Assembly (NCBI GenBank): GCA_964457335.1
Contig: CAYWGD010000002.1
Coordinates: 186,001 to 250,000, forward strand
Direction of reading: 5' to 3'
From: CAJBVW01 sp964457335
Lineage (GTDB): Bacteria > Myxococcota_A > UBA796 > SXON01
Length of the DNA: 64,000 nucleotides
The first letter of the stretch is position 1. Every line of letters starts with the position of its first letter. Shown one piece after another: positions 10,674 through 19,680 of this stretch. The notes under the pieces are model-generated. The model was given only the letters and a program-made list of their open reading frames with translations, did not search any database and had not been told where the DNA came from. A program made the translations under genes and the position numbers.

Positions 10674-11398
10674 CCGCCCTCCTGCTCCTCGTGGCCATCG
10701 CGCGCGCCGACGGCGAGGCCGGGCTCGCGGACGCGAACGCCGCGCTCGCGAGCGGGGACTTCACGACCGCAGAGCAGGGGTACCGCGCCCTGCTCGACGC
10801 CGGCCACACGAGCGGAGACGTCTGGTACAACCTCGGGAACGTCCTCTACCGGCAGGACCGCGACGCCGAGGCCGTCCTCGCGTGGCGCAACGCCGCCGCC
10901 CGGCTCCCGCGCGACCCCGACGTGCAGGCGAACCTCGACTTCGTGCGCCGGACGCTGCGGGACGGGCTCGTCGCGCCCGATCCGCGCCCCTGGTTCGCGC
11001 CGTGGCAGGCCGCGTTGACGCCCGACGAGGGCGTGTGGCTGGGCGCCGCGCTCGCGGGGGCGGGGCTGCTCGCGATCGCGCTGCGCGGACGGCGCCCGCG
11101 GTGGCCGCTGGTGCCGGTGGGCGTGACGGCCGCCGTGCTGGGCGGGCTCGTCGCGGCCGGCGGCCTCGCCGAGGCCGGGGCGCCCCCGGTGGCCGTCGTC
11201 GTCGTGGCCGAGACGGTCGCGACCTCCGATCTCGGCGGCGGCGTGGACCTCTTCACGCTCCACGCGGGCGCGGAGGTGCAGAGCGTCGAGCGCGCCGCCG
11301 GTCGGGTCCTCGTCGTGTTGCCGGACGGGCGCAAGGGGTGGGTCTCGGAGGCGGCCGTGGGCTTCGTGGAGCCGTCTCGTCCGCGCCCGGTGTTATGA
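10670..11398 (+). CDS. batE: BatE-like TPR and SH3-like membrane protein
   Basis: A 242 aa protein beginning at GTG inside the batD stop codon. It has a cleavable signal (ALLLLVAIARADG), two TPR-type repeats (LADANAALASGDFTTAEQGY and the next about 35 residues later), two transmembrane helices near residues 125-142 and 150-170, and a C-terminal SH3-like beta segment (VATSDLGGGVDLFTLHAGAE...GRKGWV). This layout is typical of BatE, the last Bat component. The Bat operon from MoxR to here is almost free of gaps. Confidence 0.8.
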   Translation: MTALLLLVAIARADGEAGLADANAALASGDFTTAEQGYRALLDAGHTSGDVWYNLGNVLYRQDRDAEAVLAWRNAAARLPRDPDVQANLDFVRRTLRDGLVAPDPRPWFAPWQAALTPDEGVWLGAALAGAGLLAIALRGRRPRWPLVPVGVTAAVLGGLVAAGGLAEAGAPPVAVVVVAETVATSDLGGGVDLFTLHAGAEVQSVERAAGRVLVVLPDGRKGWVSEAAVGFVEPSRPRPVL

Positions 11399-11415
11399 CG
11401 CGCCGCGGAGGCGTC

Positions 11416-11955
11416 ATGCACCGTCTGTTCCTCGTGTTCGTGCTCCTGGCCGGCTGCGGCTGGGAGAGCCGTATCCGCTTCCTCTCCGACGCCGAGTTCG
11501 ATCACTACTACGCGCTGAAGCCCTTCCTGTCCGACGACGAGCGGAAGTCCTACCTGAAGCTCAAGACCGAGGACGAGCGCAACGAGTGGCTCAAGACCAA
11601 CGGGTGCCGCGAGATCCTGGGCAAGAAGGAGTGCTACTGGGATCGCTTCTACAAGTACCCGGAGAACATCCGCCAGGCGATCGTCGAGGGCGCCGTGCGC
11701 AACGGCTGGACCCGCGACATGGTCTTCATGGCGTGGGGCGCCCCGTGGGACAAGCGCGCGCTGGTCGGCCGCCCGGCCCCGAAGTCCGAGCTGCTCGTCT
11801 ACCGCTTCGAGAAGCAGGAGGACGGCACCGTGCTCGTGTACGTGCCGGACAGCAAGACCGAGTACAACGCGGTCGAGCGCTTCACGCGCGAGGTCTACCT
11901 GGACAACGACCAGGTGACCGAGATCGTCGAGAAGCCGGGCTGGGGCGCGGAGTAG
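11416..11955 (+). CDS. small lipoprotein of unknown function
   Basis: A 179 aa predicted lipoprotein: MHRLFLVFVLLAGCG gives a clear lipobox (LAGC) with Cys at residue 14. The mature part is rich in charged and aromatic residues; LSDDERKSYLKLKTEDERNEWL and MVFMAWGAPWDKRAL stand out, and the latter resembles the turn of small outer-membrane assembly lipoproteins of the BamE/SmpA type, but I would not assign it. The start at 11416 has GGAGG upstream. An in-frame ATG at 11395 overlapping the batE stop is an alternative and adds seven residues (MTRRGGV). It is probably the last gene of the Bat operon. Confidence 0.75.
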   Translation: MHRLFLVFVLLAGCGWESRIRFLSDAEFDHYYALKPFLSDDERKSYLKLKTEDERNEWLKTNGCREILGKKECYWDRFYKYPENIRQAIVEGAVRNGWTRDMVFMAWGAPWDKRALVGRPAPKSELLVYRFEKQEDGTVLVYVPDSKTEYNAVERFTREVYLDNDQVTEIVEKPGWGAE

Positions 11956-12071
11956 TCCCCTTCGTTCGGTAGTCTCCTCCGCCGATCCGCGCGGCCGCCG
12001 TCGCGAGCGCGGTCGGCGAGGTGGCATCCATGCGCGCCCGGGTCTAAGGTGTCACGGCCAGGAGTTCGACG

Positions 12072-13670
12072 ATGAAAGTCTCCCTGATCAGCCCGTATCC
12101 GGACATCACGAACTACGGCCTCAGGTCGATCTCGTCCACGCTCCGTGCGGCCGGTCACTCCACGCAGGTCATCTGCATGCCCGACTTCGCCGGCGACGGC
12201 GAGAGCGTGCACGTGCGGATGTCCGAGGACCGCTACTCGCCGCAGGTCATCGACGAGATGCTCGAGCTCGTCTCGAAGTCCGACCTCGTCGGCATCACGC
12301 TGATGACGCACTACTACGACTCGGCGCGGCAGATCACCAAGGCGATCCAGACACGCCTCGGCAAGCCGGTCATCTGGGGCGGCTTCCACCCGTCCGTGCG
12401 CCCCGACGAGTGCGCGCGCCAGGCCGAGTACGTGGCCATCGGCGACGCCGAGGACCTCATGCTCCAGCTCTGCGAGCGCCTGGAGAACGGGGACTCGCAG
12501 AAGCTGCACGGCATCAAGTCGCTCGTGTGGCGCAAGGGCCAGGACGTCATCCGCAACGCGCCGGGCTCGCTCGAGCAGGAGCTCGACCGCTATCCCGCGC
12601 CGGACTTCTCCCGGGAGGACCACCACATCCTCTTCGAGGGGCAGCTGATGCCGGTCACGAAGGACCTGCTCCGCCGCTACCTGCACAACGGCACGGTGAG
12701 CCGCATGTTCGGCCGCACCGGCTACCAGACCATGACCGGCCGCGGCTGCCCGCACGCCTGCACCTACTGCGGCAACAGCTTCTACCGCGACCTCTACAAG
12801 CGGCAGCGCTACGTGCGCTTCCGCTCGGTCGAGCACGTCATCGGCGAGCTCGAGACCGTGAAGCGCGACTACCCGTTCATCGACTTCGTCTGGTTCTCGG
12901 ACGACAGCTTCTTCGGGCGCCCGCTCCCGGATCTGCTCGACTTCTGCCACCAGTACAAGACGCGGGTCGGCGACCCGTTCTACCTGCTCGGCAGCCCCGG
13001 CACGATCACCGAGGAGAAGTACGAGGCCCTCGTCGATGCCGGCCTGCACTGCATCCAGATGGGCGTCGAGCACGGCAGCAAGCGCATCCAGAAGCTCTTC
13101 AAGCGCTCGACGATGGGGAACGACAAGATCCTCAAGAGCGCCGAGATCATCACGAAGTACACCGACCGCACCGCGCCGCCGCAGTACGACATCATCTACG
13201 ACCTCGCCTACGAGACCATCGAGGACAAGCTCGACACCCTGCGCCTCGTCTCGCAGCTGCCGAAGCCCTACCGGCTCCAGGTCTTCTCGGTCATCTACTA
13301 CCCGGGCACGTCGCTCCACACGCTCGCTGAGCGCGACGGCCTAGTGAACGACGAGAAGGCCGAGATCTACGACCGCATGTTCTTCGAGCGGCACGACAGC
13401 TACACGAACACGCTGCTGTTCCTCGCGCGCTCGGGCCGCTTCCCGCACCCGCTCCTGAAGGTGCTCATCGACCGCCGCGTCGTGGATGTCATGACCTCCG
13501 ACTACATGGCCCCCGCGGGCAACGTGGCCAAGGCCGCGATCCACGCGCTGCGGCAGGCCCTGCGGAGCCCGGCGGTGGAGCGCGCGAAGGCCCTCGGCAC
13601 CTACCGGGCGCGGCTCGTGGGCATGACCGGCGCCGACGCCGGAGCCGCGGCGCCCTCCGCCGAGGCTTGA
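12072..13670 (+). CDS. B12-binding radical SAM enzyme
   Basis: A 532 aa class B radical SAM protein. An N-terminal cobalamin-binding Rossmann domain covers about residues 1-140 (MKVSLISPYP start, GGFHPSVRPDECA). The radical SAM core follows with the cluster motif CPHACTYC near residue 225, the CxxxCxxC arrangement that binds a [4Fe-4S] cluster. Such enzymes methylate or rearrange unactivated carbons in secondary metabolites, hopanoids or peptides; the substrate cannot be told from the sequence. AGGAG lies ahead of the ATG. No biosynthetic cluster surrounds it. Confidence 0.88.
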   Translation: MKVSLISPYPDITNYGLRSISSTLRAAGHSTQVICMPDFAGDGESVHVRMSEDRYSPQVIDEMLELVSKSDLVGITLMTHYYDSARQITKAIQTRLGKPVIWGGFHPSVRPDECARQAEYVAIGDAEDLMLQLCERLENGDSQKLHGIKSLVWRKGQDVIRNAPGSLEQELDRYPAPDFSREDHHILFEGQLMPVTKDLLRRYLHNGTVSRMFGRTGYQTMTGRGCPHACTYCGNSFYRDLYKRQRYVRFRSVEHVIGELETVKRDYPFIDFVWFSDDSFFGRPLPDLLDFCHQYKTRVGDPFYLLGSPGTITEEKYEALVDAGLHCIQMGVEHGSKRIQKLFKRSTMGNDKILKSAEIITKYTDRTAPPQYDIIYDLAYETIEDKLDTLRLVSQLPKPYRLQVFSVIYYPGTSLHTLAERDGLVNDEKAEIYDRMFFERHDSYTNTLLFLARSGRFPHPLLKVLIDRRVVDVMTSDYMAPAGNVAKAAIHALRQALRSPAVERAKALGTYRARLVGMTGADAGAAAPSAEA

Positions 13671-13705
13671 TGCCGGAGATCCATCGTCCCGGTTAGGGAG
13701 GGGCG

Positions 13706-14233
13706 ATGCAACCTGGACTTCTCGCGGTGCGCGTGGAGGCGGCGGTCCCCGGGGACGCGCCGGCGATCCTCGCGTTGCACCGCCGCGTCCTCGGCGAGGG
13801 CGAGTGGTTCATCACCGAGCCCGACGAGTTCCCCGAGGGGGTCGAGAGCAAGGTCGCGGTGATCCGGGAGGCCTCCCGGGCCGAGAACGGCGTGCTCCTC
13901 GTCGCGCGGCAGCAGCACGCGCTGGTCGGGTGGGCGCAGGTCGTGGGCGGTGGCCGGCGACGCACGCGGCACGTCGGGCGGCTGGAGATGATGGTCGACG
14001 CGCGCGCCCGCGGCGTGGGCGTGGGGAGCGCGCTGCTCGGCGCGGTCGTGAGCTGGGCCGAGAAGAACGCGGTCGTGCACAAGCTCTCGCTCAACGTCTT
14101 CGCGCACAACACGCGCGCGATCGCGCTCTACCGGAAGTTCGGCTTCGTCGAGGAGGGTCGGCGCGAGCGCGAGTACCACTTCGCCGACGGGTCCTGGCGC
14201 GACGACGTGCTGATGTTCCGCTGGGTGAAGTAG
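13706..14233 (+). CDS. GNAT family N-acetyltransferase
   Basis: A 175 aa cytosolic acetyltransferase of the GNAT fold. The acetyl-CoA binding motif A is seen as VDARARGVGVGSALL near residues 92-107 (R/Q-x-x-G-x-G/A). Motif B is LNVFAHNTRAIALYRKFGFVEEGRRER, which is close to RimJ/RimL-like and PhnO-like enzymes. GGGAGGGG precedes the ATG. Substrate unknown. It follows the radical SAM gene by 35 bases and converges with the response regulator gene. Confidence 0.88.
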   Translation: MQPGLLAVRVEAAVPGDAPAILALHRRVLGEGEWFITEPDEFPEGVESKVAVIREASRAENGVLLVARQQHALVGWAQVVGGGRRRTRHVGRLEMMVDARARGVGVGSALLGAVVSWAEKNAVVHKLSLNVFAHNTRAIALYRKFGFVEEGRREREYHFADGSWRDDVLMFRWVK

Positions 14234-14248
14234 GGGATCCGGGCAGCC

Positions 14249-14271
14249 GGCCCGCCCGCGGACGGGCGGCC
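14249..14271. terminator. GC-rich hairpin between convergent genes
   Basis: GGCCCGCCCG, a CGGA loop, then CGGGCGGCC form a 9-bp stem with one bulged C. It lies between the stops of the acetyltransferase and the sigma-54 regulator, which face each other. No U-tract is present, so a bidirectional terminator is only a suggestion. Confidence 0.35.
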
Positions 14272-14324
14272 GCCGCGGCGACGTCGGCGCGGGGCGGACG
14301 TCGGCGGCTCGGGTGCCCGGGGGG

Positions 14325-15677
14325 CTACTTCTCGCTCTCCTCGCGCCACTCGGCCTCGCGCCGGTAGATCGTCCGGGCGGTGATGCCCAGGAGGTTCGCC
14401 GCGAGCGCGCGATCACCGTTGCACTGGCGGAGCGTGGCCTCGATCATGCGCCGCTCCACGTCGCGCAGCGGCGTGCCCGGCGCGAAGGTGAGGCGCTCGG
14501 GCTCGCTCGCGGTGGTCGCGGCGGCGCGCACGGCCGGCGGGAGATCGACGAGCCGCACGACGTCTTCGCGCGCGAGGATCGTGGCGCGCTCCAGCGCGTT
14601 CTCGAGCTCGCGGACGTTGCCGGGCCAACCATAGCGCTCGAGCGCGGAGAGGGCGTCCGGCTCGATGCCGCGGAGCGGCTTGCCGTTCCGGGCCGCGTGG
14701 ACGGACGCGAAGTGGCGGGCCAGGAGCGCGACGTCCGCCCGGCGCTCCCGCAGCGCGGGCACATGCAGCCGGATCACGTTGAGGCGGTAGTAGAGGTCCT
14801 GGCGGAGCCGCCCCTCGGCGACGGCCTGCTCGGGATCGCGGTTGGTGGCGGCGAGCACCCGCGCCTCGGCGCGGATCGTCTTCGTGCCGCCGAGGCGCTC
14901 GTACTCGCCCTCCTGGAGCACCCGCAGGAGCTTCACCTGGAGGGGGAGCGGCATCTCGGTGACCTCGTCCAAAAACAGGGTCCCGTTGGCCGCGAGGTCG
15001 AAGCGTCCCTCCTTGCGCCCGTGCGCGCCGGTGAAGGCGCCGGACTCGTAGCCGAAGAGCTCGCTCTCCAGGAGCGCCTCGGGGAGCGCTCCGCAGTTCA
15101 CGGTCACGAGGCGCCCGGCGCGGCCGCTCATCGTGTGGATCCACCGGGCGAGGAGCCCCTTGCCGGTGCCGGACTCGCCGGTCAGCAGCACCGACGCCAT
15201 CGACGAGGCCACCTGCCGGGCCTCCTCCATCAAGGCGCGCAGCGGACCGGACTGGCCGACGAGCTCGCCGGGGGAGGCCTGCGCGATCTGCTGCTTGAGC
15301 TGCAGGTTCTCACGGAGAAGGTCGCGCTTCTCCAGCGCCTTGCGCACCGAGGCGATGACCTCCGTGCGCCGGAGCGGCTTCGTGACGAAGTCGTAGGCGC
15401 CCTCCTTCATCGCCTCGACGGCGCTCTCGACGGTGCCGTAGGCCGTCACCAGGATGACCTGCACCTCCGGCGCGATCTGCCGCGTGGCGCGCAGGAGCTC
15501 GAGCCCGCCCATCCCGGGCATCTTGAGGTCGCTCACGACCACGCCGACGTCGCCCTCGCGGAGGATCTCGAGGCCCTGTCGGCCGTCGGCCGCGACGCGC
15601 ACGGGCCACCCCTCGCGCGCGAAGATCCGCTCCAGGGCCAGCCGGTTGGACTCTTCGTCGTCGATGACCAGGATCAT
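14325..15677 (-). CDS. sigma-54 dependent response regulator, NtrC family
   Basis: A 450 aa three-domain activator. The receiver domain (residues 1-120) has the acidic pair DD at 6-7 and the phospho-acceptor Asp50 in VSDLKMPGMGG. The central AAA+ domain has Walker A GESGTGKG, the sigma-54 contact loop ESGAFTGA, and Walker B LFLDEV. The Fis-type helix-turn-helix is at the C-terminus (LRQCNGDRALAANLLGITARTIYRR). It is co-transcribed with the histidine kinase whose stop overlaps its start by 4 bases. Phosphorylation would switch on sigma-54 promoters; targets are unknown. Myxobacteria have many such pairs. Confidence 0.95.
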   Translation of the reverse strand: MILVIDDEESNRLALERIFAREGWPVRVAADGRQGLEILREGDVGVVVSDLKMPGMGGLELLRATRQIAPEVQVILVTAYGTVESAVEAMKEGAYDFVTKPLRRTEVIASVRKALEKRDLLRENLQLKQQIAQASPGELVGQSGPLRALMEEARQVASSMASVLLTGESGTGKGLLARWIHTMSGRAGRLVTVNCGALPEALLESELFGYESGAFTGAHGRKEGRFDLAANGTLFLDEVTEMPLPLQVKLLRVLQEGEYERLGGTKTIRAEARVLAATNRDPEQAVAEGRLRQDLYYRLNVIRLHVPALRERRADVALLARHFASVHAARNGKPLRGIEPDALSALERYGWPGNVRELENALERATILAREDVVRLVDLPPAVRAAATTASEPERLTFAPGTPLRDVERRMIEATLRQCNGDRALAANLLGITARTIYRREAEWREESEK

Positions 15678-17362
15678 GGGACAACCTGTCTCGGCTGGGA
15701 CAGGTTGTCGAGCGGCAGCCGGATGCGGAAGCGGGTGCCGGCGCCGGGCGTGCTCGCGCAGGTGATGGTGGCGCCGATGTCCTCGAGCGATTGCCTCGCG
15801 ATCGCCAGGCCGAGGCCCGTCCCCCGCGCGCGCGTCGAGTAGAACGGCTCGAAGACGCGCTCCGCGACGGCGGGCTCCATGCCCGGGCCGTCGTCCACCA
15901 CCACGAGCTCCACGGCGTCACCGACGTGCTCCACGATCACGCGGACCCGGTGCGCGCCGGCCTCGGCCGCGTTGCGGAGGAGGTTCAGGAGCGCGCGGCG
16001 CACGGTGTCACCGTCGGTCTCCACCAGGGGGACCGGGCCACCCACGACCTCGGCGCGGACCCCGGCCCGGCGCAACGCCTCCTCTTCGAGCGCGACGACG
16101 CCCCGAGCGAGGGCCACCGCGTCCTCAGGGGCGGTCTCGGGCAGCCGGCGTCGCGCCAGGTCGAGGTAGCGCTCGGTCACGCCCTCCAGCCGGCGGATCT
16201 CGGCGACGATCGTGGCGAGGAGCGCGCGCGCCTCGTCGTCGATCGCGACCTCGGCGAGCAGCTCGGCGTGCAGGGAGATGGCGTTCAGCGGGTTCCGCAC
16301 CTCGTGGGTGACCTGCGCGAGCATCTGCCCGACGAGCGCGAGGCGCTCGCTGCGGGCGAGCCGCTCCCGGTCGCGCTGGCGCTCCGTCACGTCCTCCCCG
16401 ACGAGGATGGTCCCGCGCTCGCCGAAGGGGCGCACGACCACGTCCTGGAGGCGATCGTCGGCGCGCAGGTTCTCGTGCCGGCCCTCGCCGAGGGCGGCGA
16501 GCGGCGCAGGGAGCGGCGTGCCCTCCTCGAGCCGCCACAGCGCCCGGGCCGCCGGGTTCGTCATCCGCACCACCTCGCTCTCCGTGACGGCGACGGCGGC
16601 GCCGATGTGGTCGAGCACCCGCCGCAGGTAGAGCGAGAGCGCGTTGAGGTTCCGGTCCCGCTCGTCCACGGCGCGCACCATCTGGTCGAAGGCGCCGGCG
16701 AGCGTGTCGATCTCCTCGATCGTCGCGGTCGGGAGCGGGCGGGGGCGCTGCCCGGCGGCCACCTGGCGCACCTGCTCGGTGAGCGCGGAGATGGGGCGGA
16801 GCGCGGTGCCCGTGAGCCAGAGCAACACCCCACCGAGCAGCGCGGCGAAGCCGAGGAGCGCGCCGGAGACGCGCAGCGCGCGGGTCTGGGCGGAGGCGGC
16901 CTTCTCGCTGACCGCCGCGATGCGCCCTTCCACGAGGGTCGTGAGCTGGAGGATCTCGTTGCGCAGGGCGGTCCGGGCGGCGGTCTGGGTCTCGGAGCCA
17001 GCGGCAGCGCGCCAGTCGCGCACCGCGACCTCGACGTCGTCCAACTGACGGGCGGCGGCCTTGAGCGCGGCGCGCTCCTCACCGTCGGGGCGCAGGCCCC
17101 CGTTGGCCGCGACGATCGCCCGCGCTTCGGTGAGCGCGTCGTCGAGCGAGCCGGTGCCCGCGCGCTCGCGCTCCACCAGCCCGATCATCCGCGCGGATTC
17201 GTTTGCGAGCGGCAGGTACACCCGGTCGACGAGCTCCAACGACGCGCCGATGCGGGCGAGCTGGGCCTGGTTGTAGGCCATCGCGGCGAGGAAGCTCAAC
17301 ACGCCGAGGCCCAGGCCACCGAGCAGCCTGCCGCGCAAGGTACGGAGCCAACGGATCGCCAC
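15674..17362 (-). CDS. membrane sensor histidine kinase
   Basis: A 562 aa sensor kinase starting at GTG. It has a transmembrane helix near residues 12-30, a helical periplasmic sensor segment, a second helix near 165-187, a HAMP linker (RPISALTEQVRQVAAG), a PAS-like region (about 245-325), and a HisKA domain with the phosphorylatable His in VTHEVRNPLNAISLH. The HATPase_c domain shows the N box LLNLLRNAAEAG, the G1 box DDGPGMEP and the G2 box GTGLGLAIA. It pairs with the adjacent NtrC-type regulator in an overlapping operon. The sensed signal is unknown. Confidence 0.94.
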   Translation of the reverse strand: MAIRWLRTLRGRLLGGLGLGVLSFLAAMAYNQAQLARIGASLELVDRVYLPLANESARMIGLVERERAGTGSLDDALTEARAIVAANGGLRPDGEERAALKAAARQLDDVEVAVRDWRAAAGSETQTAARTALRNEILQLTTLVEGRIAAVSEKAASAQTRALRVSGALLGFAALLGGVLLWLTGTALRPISALTEQVRQVAAGQRPRPLPTATIEEIDTLAGAFDQMVRAVDERDRNLNALSLYLRRVLDHIGAAVAVTESEVVRMTNPAARALWRLEEGTPLPAPLAALGEGRHENLRADDRLQDVVVRPFGERGTILVGEDVTERQRDRERLARSERLALVGQMLAQVTHEVRNPLNAISLHAELLAEVAIDDEARALLATIVAEIRRLEGVTERYLDLARRRLPETAPEDAVALARGVVALEEEALRRAGVRAEVVGGPVPLVETDGDTVRRALLNLLRNAAEAGAHRVRVIVEHVGDAVELVVVDDGPGMEPAVAERVFEPFYSTRARGTGLGLAIARQSLEDIGATITCASTPGAGTRFRIRLPLDNLSQPRQVVP

Positions 17363-17463
17363 CTGTCACCCTTCGTGCTCCCCGGCTAACGTGAGGCCGG
17401 TTCGACCGACGTGTCGCGCGGTGTCACGGGCCTCAGCGGCTCGGTTGCCGGGTAGGCGGTTTG

Positions 17464-17470
17464 TGATACA
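17464..17470. promoter_or_regulatory. TGATACA motif upstream of the PpiC lipoprotein gene
   Basis: A single TGATACA in the divergent gap between the histidine kinase and PpiC genes, 36 bases before ATG 17506. It may be a -10-like element (GATACA) with TTGCCG (17445-17450) upstream at a short 14-base spacing, or one more copy of the motif found at 51259-58189. Confidence 0.25.
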
Positions 17471-17505
17471 CAGCGGCGTTCGCTGGCCCTGTGCTGGAGG
17501 AAAGG

Positions 17506-18588
17506 ATGATTTCGATGCGGTCCGTGCTGCTCTCCCTCTGTCTCCTCGGTGTCGCTGCGTGCGATGGCGGCAACGCGGGCGGCGCCAACGCCCCGGCTGG
17601 CCAGGAGGCGAAGGCGGACCTGGGTGAGACCCTGGCGACCGTCAATGGCGTCGTCGTCGGCAGCAAGGAGTTCGAGCAGGCCGCGGCGCGCAAGGCGCCG
17701 GCGAGCGGCGATTCGCTCTCCGCCGAGGAGAAGAAGGAGGTCCTCGACTCCCTGGTCGAGGAGAAGCTCCTCTACGCCGAGGCGCTCCGCAAGGGCCTCG
17801 ACAAGGACCCCAAGGTCCAGAAGGTGATGGTCAACACGCTCCTGCGCGAGGACGTGTACAGCACCGTCAAGAACAGCGACTTCACCGACGAGATGCTCCA
17901 GGCCTACTACGAGGAGCACAAGAGCGAGTTCGTCGTCCCCGAGAAGGTCCAGATCAAGCGGATCCTCATCAAGGTGACGGACGCCCGCCCCGACGACGCG
18001 GCCAAGCAGGAGGCCGAGCGCATCCGTGGCGAGGTCTCCAAGTCCCCGGACAGCTTCAAGGACCTCGCGGCCAAGTACTCCGAGGATCCGTACAAGCGCC
18101 GCGGTGGCGACGTGGGCTTCGTCTCCAAGGACGGGAAGCCCGGCCTCGATCCGGCGATCGTGGACAAGGCGTTCACGCTCGAGACGGGCGCGGTGTCCGA
18201 GGTCTTCAAGACCGCCGACGGCTACAACGTCGTCCAGGTCGCGGCCCGGCGTGAGCAGGTCGAGCGCACCTTCCAGCAGATGAAGGGCTCGGTCCTCCGC
18301 AAGGTCAAGAACGACAAGATGAAGGAGCTCTACGACGGCTACGTCGCCAAGCTCAAGCAGGGCGCCGACATCAAGGTCGACGACGCCAAGCTCGCGGCCG
18401 TCGAGATCAAGAACAGCCGCCGTCCGTTCACCCCCGGTGGCCTCCCCGGCGCCGAGGGCGGCGAGGAAGGCGAAGAGGCCGCTGCTGCGCTCGGGGCCGG
18501 CGAGGCTGAGGAGGAAGGTGGCGCGGCTCCGGGCGGCGCGGCCGCTCCGGCCGGAGCCGGCAACGCCCCCGCCGTGGCGCCCAAGTAG
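17506..18588 (+). CDS. PpiC-type peptidyl-prolyl isomerase lipoprotein
   Basis: A 360 aa predicted lipoprotein of the SurA/PrsA/PpiC group, which assists folding of secreted or outer-membrane proteins. MISMRSVLLSLCLLGVAAC gives a signal and lipobox with Cys19. An N-terminal SurA-like helical chaperone segment (TVNGVVVGSKEFEQ..., then EKLLYAEALRKGLDKDPKV) precedes a parvulin rotamase domain near residues 150-250 (VQIKRILIKVTD, YSEDPYKRRGGDVGFVSKDG). The C-terminus is Ala/Glu/Gly-rich and probably disordered. I chose ATG 17506 because GGAGG ends 5 bases upstream; an in-frame GTG at 17491 lacks this. It is followed directly by another SurA-like gene. Confidence 0.88.
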   Translation: MISMRSVLLSLCLLGVAACDGGNAGGANAPAGQEAKADLGETLATVNGVVVGSKEFEQAAARKAPASGDSLSAEEKKEVLDSLVEEKLLYAEALRKGLDKDPKVQKVMVNTLLREDVYSTVKNSDFTDEMLQAYYEEHKSEFVVPEKVQIKRILIKVTDARPDDAAKQEAERIRGEVSKSPDSFKDLAAKYSEDPYKRRGGDVGFVSKDGKPGLDPAIVDKAFTLETGAVSEVFKTADGYNVVQVAARREQVERTFQQMKGSVLRKVKNDKMKELYDGYVAKLKQGADIKVDDAKLAAVEIKNSRRPFTPGGLPGAEGGEEGEEAAAALGAGEAEEEGGAAPGGAAAPAGAGNAPAVAPK

Positions 18589-18594
18589 GCACGA

Positions 18595-19680
18595 GTGCAG
18601 CTCCTCGGTGTGATCCTGGCGCTCCAGGCGGCGGTCGCGGCGACCGAGCCCGCCGCCGGATCGCCCCCGCCCGCCGCTGCGGAGCCCGCGCCGGCTCCGC
18701 CGGCTGAGGCGCCGGCCCCACCGACCGACAGCGCCACCCCGCCTGCCGCCCCCGTGGCGGGAGGGGTGGTGGTCGACCGTGTGGCGGCCGTGGTCAACGA
18801 GGACATCATCACGCTGAGCGAGGTCTACGCCTTCGGCGGCACCTACATCGAGCAGGTGGTCGCGGCCCAGGGGCCGGACGCCCGCGGGGCCGCCGAGGGA
18901 CAGGTGATCGAGCGGCTCCTCGAGCGGCGGCTCGTCGAGCAGGAGATGCGGTCGCTCAAGCTCGACCTGACCGAGCAGGAGATCGATCGCTCGATCGCCG
19001 AGATCGCGGAGCGCAACGGCCTCGACGTCGAGGGCCTGCGCCGCGAGATCGAGAAGAGCGGCATGCGCTGGGACCAGTACCGCTCCGAGATGCGGGAGAG
19101 CCTGCGCGACATGAAGTTCGCCCAGTCGGTCCTGCGGCCGCGGGTCAACATCACCCCGGACGAGCTGCGGGACGCCTGGCTTCGGGCCTCGCCCGCGGCC
19201 GCGGCCGCCGCGCGCGTCCAGGCGCTCGTGCTCTCCATCCCCCCCGGGGCGACCGACGCCGAGCGCGAGGCGGTGCTCGCCCGGGCGCGTGAGCTGCGCG
19301 AGAAGGCCAACGCCGGGGCCGACTTCGCGGAGCTGTCCAAGGAGCACGACCAGGGGCCCTTCGGCGCGCAGAACGGCGAGATGGGCACCTTCAAGCCCGG
19401 TGAGCTGGTCGACCAGCTCGACGCCGTCGTGGTCGGCACCCCGGTCGGCGAGGTGGCCGAGCCCATCGTGATCGGGGACGGCGTGTACCTCCTCCGCGTC
19501 GCGGAGCGCATCGCGGCGGCGAACGACTTCGAATCGCGGAAGGACGAGCTCGCCGAGCAGGTGTTCCAATCCCGCCTCGAGGAGGAGAAGGAGCGCTGGT
19601 TCCAGGAGGCGCGTCGCCGTGCGGCGATCCGCGTCGTCCTGCCGGGCGTGCCGCCCACCGGGACTTCAGCGGCCCGATGA
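18595..19680 (+). CDS. SurA-like periplasmic chaperone with PpiC domain
   Basis: A 361 aa protein of the SurA family that guides outer-membrane proteins through the periplasm. It begins at GTG six bases after the previous stop. A signal peptide (LLGVILALQAAVAA) is followed by a Pro/Ala-rich linker and the SurA N-terminal domain (VVDRVAAVVNEDIITLSEV...). One parvulin-type domain lies near residues 200-300 (FAELSKEHDQGPFGAQNGEMGTF). E. coli SurA has two parvulin domains; this one has one. The stop overlaps the pdxA start (ATGA), as seen in the surA-pdxA order of many Gram-negative bacteria. Confidence 0.87.
   Translation: MQLLGVILALQAAVAATEPAAGSPPPAAAEPAPAPPAEAPAPPTDSATPPAAPVAGGVVVDRVAAVVNEDIITLSEVYAFGGTYIEQVVAAQGPDARGAAEGQVIERLLERRLVEQEMRSLKLDLTEQEIDRSIAEIAERNGLDVEGLRREIEKSGMRWDQYRSEMRESLRDMKFAQSVLRPRVNITPDELRDAWLRASPAAAAAARVQALVLSIPPGATDAEREAVLARARELREKANAGADFAELSKEHDQGPFGAQNGEMGTFKPGELVDQLDAVVVGTPVGEVAEPIVIGDGVYLLRVAERIAAANDFESRKDELAEQVFQSRLEEEKERWFQEARRRAAIRVVLPGVPPTGTSAAR

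Noticed and set aside
13601..14416. 271 aa open frame on the minus strand over the acetyltransferase
   Set aside because: Overlaps a well-supported GNAT gene and has no motif.
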